From contig NZ_FOWN01000006.1 in assembly GCF_900115465.1 (NCBI RefSeq), forward strand, positions 62,001-126,000: 64,000 nt of DNA. The letters run 5' to 3'. Shown in pieces: positions 35,287-44,558 of this stretch. Origin of the DNA: Halolactibacillus alkaliphilus (GTDB taxonomy: Bacteria; Bacillota; Bacilli; Bacillales; Amphibacillaceae). Numbering within the stretch: the first letter of the stretch is position 1; every line of letters starts with the position of its first letter. Position numbers and translations under genes: made by a program. Below the pieces are notes generated by a model. That model saw nothing but the letters and a program-made list of their open reading frames with translations. It searched no databases and was not told the DNA's origin.

Positions 35287-36264
35287 CTATGATAAATGAA
35301 TCGTTTCTTTTCGTTCATTAGATTCATAAGCAGCTAAACCGACTTCCATTGCTTTTAAGCCATCATACCCCGTAATAAAAGGTTGTCTGTTTTCTTTCAC
35401 ACAATTTACAAAGTCTTTAATTAACTCATAATCCATATTTGTGCCGAAATTTAAATGTTGTAAAGCTTTTTCATCATTTTTAAATGTTTTAAGATGGTCA
35501 CCGTATGCATCAACAAAGACAGTCCCTTTAGTACCAATAACTTCGATTGTAGCATCGCCCCATGTTGGAAATTGTTTGAACTTTGACCAACTCGTATCAT
35601 GAGAGGCAATTACTCCATTCTCGAATGTAACTGTAAGTAGGCCCGCATCATCAGTCTCAATATTATGGAAGAAAGAATCCACAACTGCTGTTACTGTTTT
35701 GACTTCATCATTTATAAGCCAACGCATAATATCTAACATATGCACAGTATGATCTAATACAGCGCCTCCTCCAGAGATAGAATTATCAATAAACCAGCCT
35801 CCAGGGTTTTGCCCTCTATTCGTCGTTCTAAAAGCAACAATGTCACCCAGTTCTCCCATATCTATAGACTTCTTTAATGCCATCATGTTTGAACTATATC
35901 TCACTGGAAAAGCAATCTGCAAAATCACTTCATTTTCTTCACATATCTGAATCATTTCTTTAGCATCCTCGATATTAGTAGCAATTGGTTTTTCACATAA
36001 AATATGCTTTTTAGCTTTTGCCGCAGCAATAACCATTTCTTTATGTCGATTATTTTCACTACAAATAATCACAGCATCCATATCTAAATTTAAGAATTCT
36101 TCTCTGTCATTATAATAGTTTAGATCAAATACTTTTGCCATTTCATTGCCACGCTCAGTATCGTCATCAAATATACCCACAATTTCTACGTCATCAAGAC
36201 GTTGTAAACTTTCCGTATAACTATAAGCGTGCATATGAGCAAAACTCATGACTCCGATTTTCAT
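35287..36264 (-). CDS. Gfo/Idh/MocA family oxidoreductase
   Basis: NAD(P)-linked dehydrogenase of sugars or cyclitols. MKIGVMSFAHMHAYSY replaces the usual glycine loop with an SFAH start, LCEKPIATNI carries the conserved lysine, and AVLDHTVHMLDIMRW the active-site aspartate and histidine. Length 325. Its ATG overlaps the stop of the 219-residue partner by four bases, so the two proteins are probably made together. Confidence 0.88.
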   Translation of the reverse strand: MKIGVMSFAHMHAYSYTESLQRLDDVEIVGIFDDDTERGNEMAKVFDLNYYNDREEFLNLDMDAVIICSENNRHKEMVIAAAKAKKHILCEKPIATNIEDAKEMIQICEENEVILQIAFPVRYSSNMMALKKSIDMGELGDIVAFRTTNRGQNPGGWFIDNSISGGGAVLDHTVHMLDIMRWLINDEVKTVTAVVDSFFHNIETDDAGLLTVTFENGVIASHDTSWSKFKQFPTWGDATIEVIGTKGTVFVDAYGDHLKTFKNDEKALQHLNFGTNMDYELIKDFVNCVKENRQPFITGYDGLKAMEVGLAAYESNERKETIHLS

Positions 36265-36920
36265 TTTATGAGCCCCTCCTCAATTATACTTAAACAGTTA
36301 GTAGACAGTTTCATCCAATCCTGATCAGGTTCATACGCGTTTTTAACAATCATGTTTACATCATAATAAAGACTGCTAGCTTTATCATCAAATCTTTTAA
36401 AGGATTGAATTTTAGCACTATCATATTCAATTATTTCGTTAATACCGCTCCATTCAATGAAAATATCCTCTTTCTGATTAAAGGTATAGTCTAAATTCGC
36501 CAGTACGCCGTCCATAAAACGAAGTATTATAGACACATGCATGGGTTTAATGTTTCTTTGTGAATGATTTATTTTCACGAATGAGATTTTGCCAAATAAG
36601 CCAGATAATGCGATAAGATCATCAACAAGTATCGTCTTATCAAAATCCCCCCCAATTTTTCTGCCTAATCTCAATACCCCTCGCTTATCCTGTCTTTGTG
36701 TAATAACTCCTGATAATTTGTCAAAAAAAGCATAAGACTCTAAGTCCGTATACACTTTAACATTATCAAATTCTTGTTTGTATTTTTCATATGGAACGTA
36801 TAGAGTATCTTTTTTAGATAACTTATCTTGTAACTCTTCTTCCAGTGATATGATTTTGAGAGATGAATTAGAGTGTAAAGAGCGGTCATCTATTTTCTTT
36901 TGATTAACAAATATATTCAT
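36261..36920 (-). CDS. Gfo/Idh/MocA-related protein without the NAD-binding half
   Basis: 219 residues. No Rossmann start or EKP motif is present. The central part (LVDDLIALSGLFGKISFVKIN followed by RFMDGVLANLDYTF, quoted in segments) resembles the C-terminal substrate and oligomerisation domain of Gfo/Idh/MocA enzymes. It is intact, has AGGAGG before the ATG, and overlaps the start of the complete oxidoreductase at 36264 by ATGA. A heteromeric partner or regulator of that enzyme is a reasonable inference; it could also be a degenerate paralogue. No catalytic residues can be assigned. Confidence 0.6.
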   Translation of the reverse strand: MNIFVNQKKIDDRSLHSNSSLKIISLEEELQDKLSKKDTLYVPYEKYKQEFDNVKVYTDLESYAFFDKLSGVITQRQDKRGVLRLGRKIGGDFDKTILVDDLIALSGLFGKISFVKINHSQRNIKPMHVSIILRFMDGVLANLDYTFNQKEDIFIEWSGINEIIEYDSAKIQSFKRFDDKASSLYYDVNMIVKNAYEPDQDWMKLSTNCLSIIEEGLIK

Positions 36921-36956
36921 TTACAAACTACCTCCTATGTGTGTCTTTAAACGAAA

Positions 36957-38009
36957 TTATAAATATATTTCTCTATTTTCCTCTGCTGATTGGTAAATAG
37001 CCTTTAATATTTTCATAACAGCAACACCATCTTGAACTGGTGCGATATTTTCTTTACCGTGTAAACAGCAATCGACAAAATGATTTATTTGATTTTGGAA
37101 ATTCCGTCCAAAATCATTGATGTCCTGATCAATCTGCGGAACAGTATTTAGAATTGTATTATTCTCTTCAGTTACAAATGTTAAATCCGGCTCAACCTCT
37201 ACTCCACCTTTGTCACCAAACAAAGTAACTTTAGTCTCATCTTTACTCGCATGTAAGGTAAAGCTTGTTTCAAGAAACATTGAAGCCCCGTTTTCAAAAC
37301 GAATTAAGGCATTGGCCAAATCTTCAACGTCATTTACATTCGGATCATAATCTGATGCTTGATAAAAAGATAAATTTTTAATGTGACTTCTATTTCCTAA
37401 TCTTTTATACGTATTTCCAGTAACTGATATAGGCTTAGGTTTACCCATTAAGTACCAACATAAATCAACCATATGGACACCGAGATCTATCAACGGTCCC
37501 CCTCCTGATTTATTTATATCACTAAACCAACCCCCAGGATTACCTAATCGTCTTAAATAAGATGCTTTTGCGTAATAGAAATCCCCAAATCCACCATTAT
37601 CAACAAATGATTTTACGACTTTAGATTTCTCTGCATGTCTTCTAACAAATCCAACCTGCAGCACTTTCCCCGATTGCTTTTGCACATCAACTAACTCTTC
37701 TGCTGTAGCTACATCCATACTTAGTGGTTTTTCCACTAAGACATGCTTACCTTTTAATAAGGCTTGCTTAGCAATTTCTGCATGCGTGTTATTCCATGTA
37801 CATATACTTATCGCATCGATAGTCGCATCATTTAATAAATCTTGATAATTTGTAAACGTTTTAGAAACACCTAATTTACGAGCTTTTTCTTTTAATCTGG
37901 ATTCATTTATGTCACAAAAAGCTACCAGATTAACTTCTGGGTTATTTAAATACGCATCAATGTGAAATTGAGAAATAGACCCTACACCTACTACACCAAC
38001 ATTTAACAT
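36957..38009 (-). CDS. Gfo/Idh/MocA family oxidoreductase
   Basis: Typical member: VGVVGVGSISQFHI Rossmann loop, VLVEKPLSMDV lysine motif, and GGPLIDLGVHMVDLCWYLMG with the active-site aspartate and histidine. Length 350. AGGAGG precedes the ATG. Next to the secreted GHL10 gene and upstream of two further family proteins, so it probably acts early on the imported sugar. Specific substrate unknown. Confidence 0.9.
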   Translation of the reverse strand: MLNVGVVGVGSISQFHIDAYLNNPEVNLVAFCDINESRLKEKARKLGVSKTFTNYQDLLNDATIDAISICTWNNTHAEIAKQALLKGKHVLVEKPLSMDVATAEELVDVQKQSGKVLQVGFVRRHAEKSKVVKSFVDNGGFGDFYYAKASYLRRLGNPGGWFSDINKSGGGPLIDLGVHMVDLCWYLMGKPKPISVTGNTYKRLGNRSHIKNLSFYQASDYDPNVNDVEDLANALIRFENGASMFLETSFTLHASKDETKVTLFGDKGGVEVEPDLTFVTEENNTILNTVPQIDQDINDFGRNFQNQINHFVDCCLHGKENIAPVQDGVAVMKILKAIYQSAEENREIYL

Positions 38010-38032
38010 AGTTAATTCCTCCTACTTTTTAC

Positions 38033-40702
38033 TTAGTAATTACTTTTGTAAAATAATGTAATTTTTTTCGTGTAATTTAAATCGTAAATCATTCTGTCTT
38101 TTACATGTTGATTAACTTTATTATCTTTATTTACTCGATCAATCAGTTGATCGATTTGCTTGATTATCTTATCAACATTTTCATCTAAATTAGTTGCATG
38201 ACGATGTAAATTAGTTATTTGAGAAATATACGGTCTTGCATTATGCATGCCATTATTCTTCTCATAAATGTCTACTATCTTTCTATTCATATCCTCAATT
38301 AAAAGCTGTATTGATTTTTCAGGATAAGTGGAAGGGGCAATGGCCTCGTTTCTATATGCTCCCTGTTCTAATGGAACATTGTAGCCCCGGTCAAAGTAAG
38401 AGACAAACTCAAAGAATGCACTACCTGATACATATACATCTTTTGTTGCATTGACTTGCTGTAATAAAATATCGGTTGGAACACCAGCTTGTGATCCTAG
38501 ACCTATCGTGACTAACGTTTTATTTTGTCCTAAGTTGATTGCTTGTTCTGTGTCTTTTAAAACTGATTGAACATCAAACTTATAAGACATTGGAAATACA
38601 TTTTCTAAATATCCTTTCTCTAACCACGTTGTTACATCTTGTAATTTCAAATAGGGATCTTCATAGAAATTGGCATATACAGAACCCGATATGACTAGAT
38701 CAGGCGCTTGCTCTTTTACCGTTGGAATGAGTTCATCTAAAAACGTCGTTACTATGTTCATTCTAAAATATTGCCATTCTTTATAAAGCGCATCTCCTGG
38801 ATATAAATTAATCGGATCCGTATCGGTATTAAATTGTTTCATAAATAATTCACGGGTATATAAATCATATCCATAATCTTCATCTCTGCCATTACTATCT
38901 GGATAACGAATATAGTCTAAATGTAAACCATCGATATCATACTGATCTATCATATCTTGATATAAATCAGTAATAAACATTCTAACTTCTGGTAAAGCTA
39001 CGTTCAACCAATACCATTTTGTCCCATACTCATTATCTGTAAAATTCTCTCCGTCTCTTCTGATTAAAGCCCAATCTGGTTTTTCTTCCATTTGGTTTCC
39101 TTCAAGAAAAGCGTTGTGTACCCATGCATGAATTTCAATATCTAACTCTTTTCCTACTTCTAAATATGCTTCCAGAACATCAAAACCTTTATATCTCGGA
39201 TTGTGAGGAGCCAAAGCATTATCTGAAGGATAAATAGTATAGCCACCCCACCATGTTTCTAAATAAACCTGATTTAGATTTGCCTTCTTTACCTTTTCTA
39301 AATTAGCTCTTACCTCTTGTTTAGTTGTTTCATTCGGACGAATCCAAACTGCTCTGTGTTCAACAATTCTAGACTCTGTAGCCAAGTTATTAACTTCAGA
39401 TGCCATCTCTTCTAATCTGTTGGTTGATAATACAGCTTGATCATATTGCTTAGTTTCGATTTCATCCAAAATGGATGCTTTCATATCTTTAGCCAATAAA
39501 ATTTTATTCTCAATTTCTTCAAGCGGTACATCTAAAAATTGTGTTTTAGCATTTTCTAATATGGATGTCATTTCTTCAATGATATTATTTGCTCTATTAA
39601 TAAAGGTTTCTGGTGTAATAGTAATAATCAATTGCTCTTTTTCTTTATTAATTAAAACATCTGCATTTAGTTTGGCATTATCCTGTAGCCATTTCGCTTT
39701 ATCTCCATGACCAGAAAGCACGTAGCCATTACTTGGAATTAACGAATTATTACCTGCTCTTTTAACAATTTGCGATCCTTCTACTATTACCTCATACCCA
39801 TATGCATTTGTTAAAGTTGAAGGTTCGCCATAACTCTCATCATAAATAATAAGTTGATTGGCTCCTCTAAAACCATCATATGGTCTATTATTAATATCAT
39901 CCCAGCCATCAGGGTTATCTTCTCTAACCTTAGGATTCATTGCACTATAATTAATTACATGTCCAAAATAAACATCATTTATTTCATGATATGATATATG
40001 GTCTCCTATACCAATTCTCCCCTGATTAATTGAAGTACTTAAATGAGAGAAATATTCTGAGCCACTTTGAATTGATAATACGTAGCCATTTTCAGGTATA
40101 GGTAAATTATTGTTCGTCCCATCCAAAGAGGCAATTTCAATAATTTGTTCGTTTTCGAAGGCGATTTCAATACCCCAGACATTAGTGCCTGTAGTTTCAC
40201 CATAACTAGGATCATAAATGACGACATCACCTGCGCCTCTCGCCTCGTTTATGCGATCAATTGAGATAACTTCATTGTTAATTTCCACAAAGTTCGTTAT
40301 ATCAGCAGGGAATTCATAATTCTCAACAGATATAACATCACGTATATTTAATTGATTAAAATGATCTTTACTTTCTCCTGTTACAGAGATAACATAGCCA
40401 TTAGCCGGAATATATGTACCCCCATTATCATTTTTCTCTAAAATAACACCATTTGAGATAATAAACTCCATTATATCTCCTTGATAAATAGGCGTATAAT
40501 GTTCGATATATTCTCTCGTAAACAAGCTTACACCATCACTCAATTGCTCATTATTCACCGTGTCAACAGCAACAACTTTTCCGTTCGGTAAAACAATTTC
40601 AGGTTCTATTGATTTATTTTGTGCACCAATTGCGTTGGGATACACGCTCCCCACCAAAATCAATACAGCTACTAAAAGAACATAAACACTTTTTCTCTTC
40701 AT
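38033..40702 (-). CDS. Secreted GHL10/UPF0748-type glycoside hydrolase with N-terminal repeats
   Basis: Exported 889-residue protein: signal peptide 1-27 (cleavage after AIGA). Residues about 30-340 contain three related modules, each with the block IPxNGYV[IL]S near 98-106, 202-210 and 322-330. A helical linker (360-445) precedes the YngK-like hydrolase barrel (about 448-770), which begins EHRAVWIRPNE and has DGLHLDYIRYP at 591-601, the place of catalytic acids in the family. It ends in a helical tail and has no wall anchor. In the operon it lies directly downstream of the ABC importer genes, so it likely cuts the glycan taken up. Its exact bond specificity is unknown. Confidence 0.8.
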   Translation of the reverse strand: MKRKSVYVLLVAVLILVGSVYPNAIGAQNKSIEPEIVLPNGKVVAVDTVNNEQLSDGVSLFTREYIEHYTPIYQGDIMEFIISNGVILEKNDNGGTYIPANGYVISVTGESKDHFNQLNIRDVISVENYEFPADITNFVEINNEVISIDRINEARGAGDVVIYDPSYGETTGTNVWGIEIAFENEQIIEIASLDGTNNNLPIPENGYVLSIQSGSEYFSHLSTSINQGRIGIGDHISYHEINDVYFGHVINYSAMNPKVREDNPDGWDDINNRPYDGFRGANQLIIYDESYGEPSTLTNAYGYEVIVEGSQIVKRAGNNSLIPSNGYVLSGHGDKAKWLQDNAKLNADVLINKEKEQLIITITPETFINRANNIIEEMTSILENAKTQFLDVPLEEIENKILLAKDMKASILDEIETKQYDQAVLSTNRLEEMASEVNNLATESRIVEHRAVWIRPNETTKQEVRANLEKVKKANLNQVYLETWWGGYTIYPSDNALAPHNPRYKGFDVLEAYLEVGKELDIEIHAWVHNAFLEGNQMEEKPDWALIRRDGENFTDNEYGTKWYWLNVALPEVRMFITDLYQDMIDQYDIDGLHLDYIRYPDSNGRDEDYGYDLYTRELFMKQFNTDTDPINLYPGDALYKEWQYFRMNIVTTFLDELIPTVKEQAPDLVISGSVYANFYEDPYLKLQDVTTWLEKGYLENVFPMSYKFDVQSVLKDTEQAINLGQNKTLVTIGLGSQAGVPTDILLQQVNATKDVYVSGSAFFEFVSYFDRGYNVPLEQGAYRNEAIAPSTYPEKSIQLLIEDMNRKIVDIYEKNNGMHNARPYISQITNLHRHATNLDENVDKIIKQIDQLIDRVNKDNKVNQHVKDRMIYDLNYTKKITLFYKSNY

Positions 40703-40775
40703 AAGCCTCTCTCCTTAATATCTGTTTTTTAGAACATTATAATTATTTTGCCTTTATACATAAGCAAACTGGGTA

Positions 40776-41642
40776 TCATCCTTTTACTGAGCTTGAGTAT
40801 GCTGCTTCAATAAAGTACCGTTGAAAAGAAATAAAGATAGTCATTATTGGAATTAATGCTATAACCGCACCAGCCGCAACTAATCGCGTATTAGCCGCAA
40901 AAGTACCTTGTAGTTGATAAAGTCCTAAGGTGATTGGATATTTGTTAGGGTCATTTAGTATTAACAATGGCCATAAAAAGTTATTCCATGAGCCGATAAA
41001 GCTTAAAATAGCTAAGACGCCCAGCATTGGTTTTACCATTGGAAAAAGTAAATGCCAAAATATTTGCCAAACATTTGCACCATCTAATACGGCTGATTCC
41101 TCAATCTCTCTAGGGATATCTTTAAACCCTTGTCGCATTAAGAAAATACCTATTGGCGTAATTATACTTGTTATAATAATACCAGTATGCGTTCCAAGTA
41201 ACCCAATCATGTCAATGATTAAATAGATTGGAATCATAGTTACTTCATTTGGAATCATCATTGTGCCAATAATTAACATAAAAATAAAGTTTTTACCTTT
41301 AAACTCCATTCTTGCTAGCGGAAATGCTGCAATTGAACTGAAGAACAACGGCAAAACAACACCGAAGAATGTTAAAATCATACTATTGATTAAGTACATT
41401 GGAATCGGTAACGACGTCCAAACAGTTTTAAAATTATTAAGAGTGAAATCTGATGGAATAAACTGTGGTGGCATACTAAAGATAGCATCACCTGGTCCCT
41501 TTAGTGATGTCGAGATAGTCCAGATAAATGGAGCGATCGTTATTAATGCAACTAAAACAAGTAATATATATGAAAAGAACATACGAACAGCTGTTGCTTT
41601 TCTTTTCGATTTTAATCTTTTTTCTGGCTGAGTAGTTGTCAT
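40776..41642 (-). CDS. Carbohydrate ABC transporter permease (MalG-like)
   Basis: CUT1-family inner-membrane permease with six helices. The cytoplasmic EAA loop, IEESAVLDGANVWQIFWHLL, contacts the ATPase; C-terminal tail ends as usual in SSSVKG. Length 288. AGGAGG before the ATG. Partner of the MalF-like permease 14 bp upstream and the binding protein before it. No ATP-binding subunit is encoded here, so a shared MsmK-type ATPase is presumed. Confidence 0.93.
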   Translation of the reverse strand: MTTTQPEKRLKSKRKATAVRMFFSYILLVLVALITIAPFIWTISTSLKGPGDAIFSMPPQFIPSDFTLNNFKTVWTSLPIPMYLINSMILTFFGVVLPLFFSSIAAFPLARMEFKGKNFIFMLIIGTMMIPNEVTMIPIYLIIDMIGLLGTHTGIIITSIITPIGIFLMRQGFKDIPREIEESAVLDGANVWQIFWHLLFPMVKPMLGVLAILSFIGSWNNFLWPLLILNDPNKYPITLGLYQLQGTFAANTRLVAAGAVIALIPIMTIFISFQRYFIEAAYSSSVKG

Positions 41643-41656
41643 GTTTCTCCTCCTCT

Positions 41657-42511
41657 CTATTTATAGTCAGTATCTAAGAACTTTTTATTAATAATAGTAA
41701 TAATTAAAATTACAACAAATAAAACAAATGAAATTGCGCTAGCATAACCCATATTCACTCGTTCAAATGCTTCTTTAAAGACGAGCAAAACAACAGTAGT
41801 CGATGCATTTAGCGGGCCACCAGATGTCATTGTTAGCATTAAGGTAAATTCTTTAAAAGCTGACATGGTTGAAATAACTGCCACAAAAAAGATCATTGGT
41901 TTTATCAAAGGAATTGTAATATAAACATGTTTTTTAACAAAGTTCGCCCCATCAATATCAGCTGCCTCATATAATTCTTTTGGCACTCCTTGAAGTGCTG
42001 CTAAGAAGAATAACATATAGTAGCCTAACCCTTGCCAAACAGTCACAATAGCCATTGCTGGCATAACAGTTTTTGTACTAGTTAACCAGCGAATAGGGTC
42101 AATACCAACAAGACTTAATACATAATTAAAAATACCGCTTTCAGCAAACATCCAGCGCCATAAAATCGCTGTTACAACTATTGAAACTAATACAGGAAAA
42201 TAATATATTAATCGGAAAACACTGATTCCTTTTAATTTTTGATTAACCAATATTGCTAAGAAAATCGGGAAAATAATTAATGCAGGAGTAACCAATATCC
42301 AAAAATAAACGGTGTTTGATAATGCGTTTCTGAAACTATGGTCAGATAGAACGTCAATATAATTTTGAATCCCAATAAATTCAATCGGTTGAAAAACATT
42401 ATAGTTAGTAAAGCTTAAAATAAACGCGGCAATTGCTGGAATAAAAGTAAATACAGATAACAAAATTAATGGAACTGTAAGAAAAAACCAAGCATGTCTA
42501 GTTTTATACAT
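41657..42511 (-). CDS. Carbohydrate ABC transporter permease (MalF-like)
   Basis: CUT1-family permease, six helices, with EAA loop YEAADIDGANFVKKHVYITI. A start at 42559 would add residues, but AAGGAGG is spaced for the ATG at 42511, giving 284 residues with the standard MYKTRHAWFFLTVP start. Second gene of the importer operon. Confidence 0.92.
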   Translation of the reverse strand: MYKTRHAWFFLTVPLILLSVFTFIPAIAAFILSFTNYNVFQPIEFIGIQNYIDVLSDHSFRNALSNTVYFWILVTPALIIFPIFLAILVNQKLKGISVFRLIYYFPVLVSIVVTAILWRWMFAESGIFNYVLSLVGIDPIRWLTSTKTVMPAMAIVTVWQGLGYYMLFFLAALQGVPKELYEAADIDGANFVKKHVYITIPLIKPMIFFVAVISTMSAFKEFTLMLTMTSGGPLNASTTVVLLVFKEAFERVNMGYASAISFVLFVVILIITIINKKFLDTDYK

Positions 42512-42571
42512 GACAAACCTCCTTATAAACGAGCAAATGAGGAAAATAAATCTCCTCATTTGCTTCTTTAA

Positions 42572-43879
42572 CTATTGCAATAATGCGTTTACTTGTTCTT
42601 CAGCATCAGCTAAAGCGTCACTTGGCTCAACATCCTCTAAAATGACTCGCTGGAATGCTTGACGAATTACTTCATAAATTTCTGTTGTATTCTCAACAGC
42701 TGGAGACATATTAACAGCATTCTCTAATGATTGAGCAGCATAATATCTACCTGCTTGTGAAACTTCAGCCTCTTCTACATCAACACTGAAAAATTCATCA
42801 TTTGCTGCTTCAATAGTTGAAGGTAATATTGTAGCTTCATGTGCAAATGCTAATTGATTTTGATCATTCGTTAAGAAAATCGCAAATTCAACAGCTGCAT
42901 CCACGTTATCACTCTTAGATGAAACAGCAATGTTCATTGTATCAGCTACCGTAACACCAGCGGTCCCTACAATAGGTTCAGCTGCTAACGACTTGTTATA
43001 AACTTCAGGTGCAAGATCATTAATCTGTCCAAATAACTGAGCACCCGTAATCCACCATGCTACTTTTTCTTGTGCATATAATTCAGAAATAGGTTGTTGA
43101 TTTAACATGACATCTGCAGGGAATAAACCTTCATCATATAGCTCTTTATATTCTTCCCATAACTCAACTGCCTCTGGAACATTAAAAGTTGCTGCTGTTC
43201 CTTCAGCATTCAACAAGTCAATGCCATTACGTGGGAAATGTAAATGAATATTCGAATCAATTAAATTACCATAAGCTCCCGTTTCTTCGTAAATCGCTTT
43301 AGACATTTCCCAACCTTCTTCATATGTAGAAGGAGGACCATCAAATCCAGCTGCTTCTAATAATTCCGGATTATACAACATACTACTTGTTGTCGTGTAC
43401 CAAGGTAATGCATATACAGAACCATTTACTTCCCCAGCATTCCACAAACCTTCAAAGTAATGATCTTTTACATGACTAGCTTTTTCATCCATATTAACAA
43501 AGGCACCTAGTGCACCTGCACGCTTGAGAAAATCAGTATTTAAGTTCATAACATCTGGAAGTTGATCACCAGCTGCTGAAGTTAATACAACTTGTTCTAC
43601 TTGACCTAAAGGAACATCTCTTATGGTGACGTTTACATTTGGATGTACTTCATTAAAGTCTGCAATAACACCGTTTAAGTATTCCTCAAATGTAGGCATT
43701 AAATCAATAGTCATAAATTCAATGTCACCCGATAACTCTGTTGTTTCATCTTGATCAGTATCCTGCTCCGTATCTACAGAATCATTATCCTCAGTACCTG
43801 TTTCTACATCATCAGAACCACAAGCTACTACGAACATTGCAAATAAAGCCATTAATAACAATAGAATAGTTTTCTTCAT
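42572..43879 (-). CDS. Extracellular sugar-binding lipoprotein of the ABC importer
   Basis: Family 1 solute-binding protein. Signal peptide with lipobox FVVAC, then an acidic Asp/Glu/Thr-rich linker. Body motifs such as VLTSAAGDQLPDVMNL and WYTTTSSMLYN are typical. The ATG at 43879 gives the canonical MKKTILLL start; the frame also allows 43900. First gene of the 15-kb operon, driven by the cre-overlapped promoter at 43979-44014. Ligand unknown, presumably an N-acetylhexosamine oligosaccharide. Confidence 0.9.
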   Translation of the reverse strand: MKKTILLLLMALFAMFVVACGSDDVETGTEDNDSVDTEQDTDQDETTELSGDIEFMTIDLMPTFEEYLNGVIADFNEVHPNVNVTIRDVPLGQVEQVVLTSAAGDQLPDVMNLNTDFLKRAGALGAFVNMDEKASHVKDHYFEGLWNAGEVNGSVYALPWYTTTSSMLYNPELLEAAGFDGPPSTYEEGWEMSKAIYEETGAYGNLIDSNIHLHFPRNGIDLLNAEGTAATFNVPEAVELWEEYKELYDEGLFPADVMLNQQPISELYAQEKVAWWITGAQLFGQINDLAPEVYNKSLAAEPIVGTAGVTVADTMNIAVSSKSDNVDAAVEFAIFLTNDQNQLAFAHEATILPSTIEAANDEFFSVDVEEAEVSQAGRYYAAQSLENAVNMSPAVENTTEIYEVIRQAFQRVILEDVEPSDALADAEEQVNALLQ

Positions 43880-43978
43880 TTCCTTAACATCTCCATTCAT
43901 AATTTATAATAAGTAAATAACAACCAAAAAGCGGAACTTACCTCCTTTTTTATATAAAATATTGGTTTGTTCCTCTTA

Positions 43979-44014
43979 ATTATATCCAATATAATTATTT
44001 TGTCAACGCTTACA
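43979..44014 (-). promoter_or_regulatory. Strong promoter overlapped by a cre box, amino-sugar operon
   Basis: TTGACA (44006-44001), 16-bp spacer, TATAAT (43984-43979) on the minus strand. TGTAAGCGTTGACA (44014-44001) is a full CcpA cre match whose right half is the -35 itself, so CcpA binding should block RNA polymerase. Confidence 0.9.
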
Positions 44015-44069
44015 TTGGAAATAAAGTAAATTGAATTGAATTTATTTTAAAATCTGTATTAAATACCTG

Positions 44070-44109
44070 TTGATATCCAATAGAAACAGATAATTTTAAT
44101 GGATATCAA
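44070..44109. promoter_or_regulatory. Perfect inverted repeat upstream of the amino-sugar promoter
   Basis: TTGATATCCA (44070-44079) and TGGATATCAA (44100-44109) are exact complements with a 20-base spacer, 64 bp upstream of the -35. Candidate site for the operon's RpiR protein or another regulator. Confidence 0.5.
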
Positions 44110-44390
44110 ACGAACAACAATGACTACAATTTAGCATCGTTTCACTATAATACCCAACATTATGTAGGTTATTTAGCTGTATCCTCACTATCAACATATT
44201 GGTATGCAACAGAAGAATTATTTTTTAAAAAAATTATTACAATTAACGCTTTGACATGTCGATGTAACATTTTAGTTGTTCAACACATTATTTGATTACA
44301 TCTTTATAAGTGTTTATTTAGTAAAAGTTACTATGATTTACAAACGTAAATCGATCATCAGAATTTTTGCAAAATATAATTTTTCTTAAC

Positions 44391-44428
44391 AAAAAGCCCT
44401 CAGATTGCTTTAACAATCAAAGGACCTT
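44391..44428 (-). terminator. Terminator of the second ABC importer operon
   Basis: On the minus strand a GATTG/CAATC-centred stem (44428-44396) is followed by TTTTT (44395-44391), 130 bp beyond the permease stop at 44559. Confidence 0.75.
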
Positions 44429-44558
44429 CATTTAACTTTTCATTTAATTCATATGTTTAATGCAACAAACCTGTGACGCTTTTCGTCTTTTATGCTATCT
44501 TTACTCTAATATAAATAGACTCATATAATAAGATGATCTCATTTGTTTACATGAGCTA

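Larger units (their letters stand above)
43901..44558. other. Long AT-rich intergenic region between two transporter operons
   Basis: Holds the promoter (43979-44014), an inverted repeat (44070-44109) and the terminator of the leftward operon to its right (44391-44428). Between 44110 and 44390 a plus-strand frame stays open for about 65 codons but has no start codon or ribosome site and is not called as a gene. Confidence 0.6.

Noticed and set aside
41263-41631. 122-residue plus-strand frame antisense to a permease gene
   Set aside because: Antisense shadow; no ribosome site and the other strand is a clear permease.
44076-44296. Plus-strand open stretch of about 70 codons in the long intergenic region
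   Set aside because: No start codon with a ribosome site and no family match; the frame overlaps an inverted repeat. Could be a remnant, but evidence is too thin.
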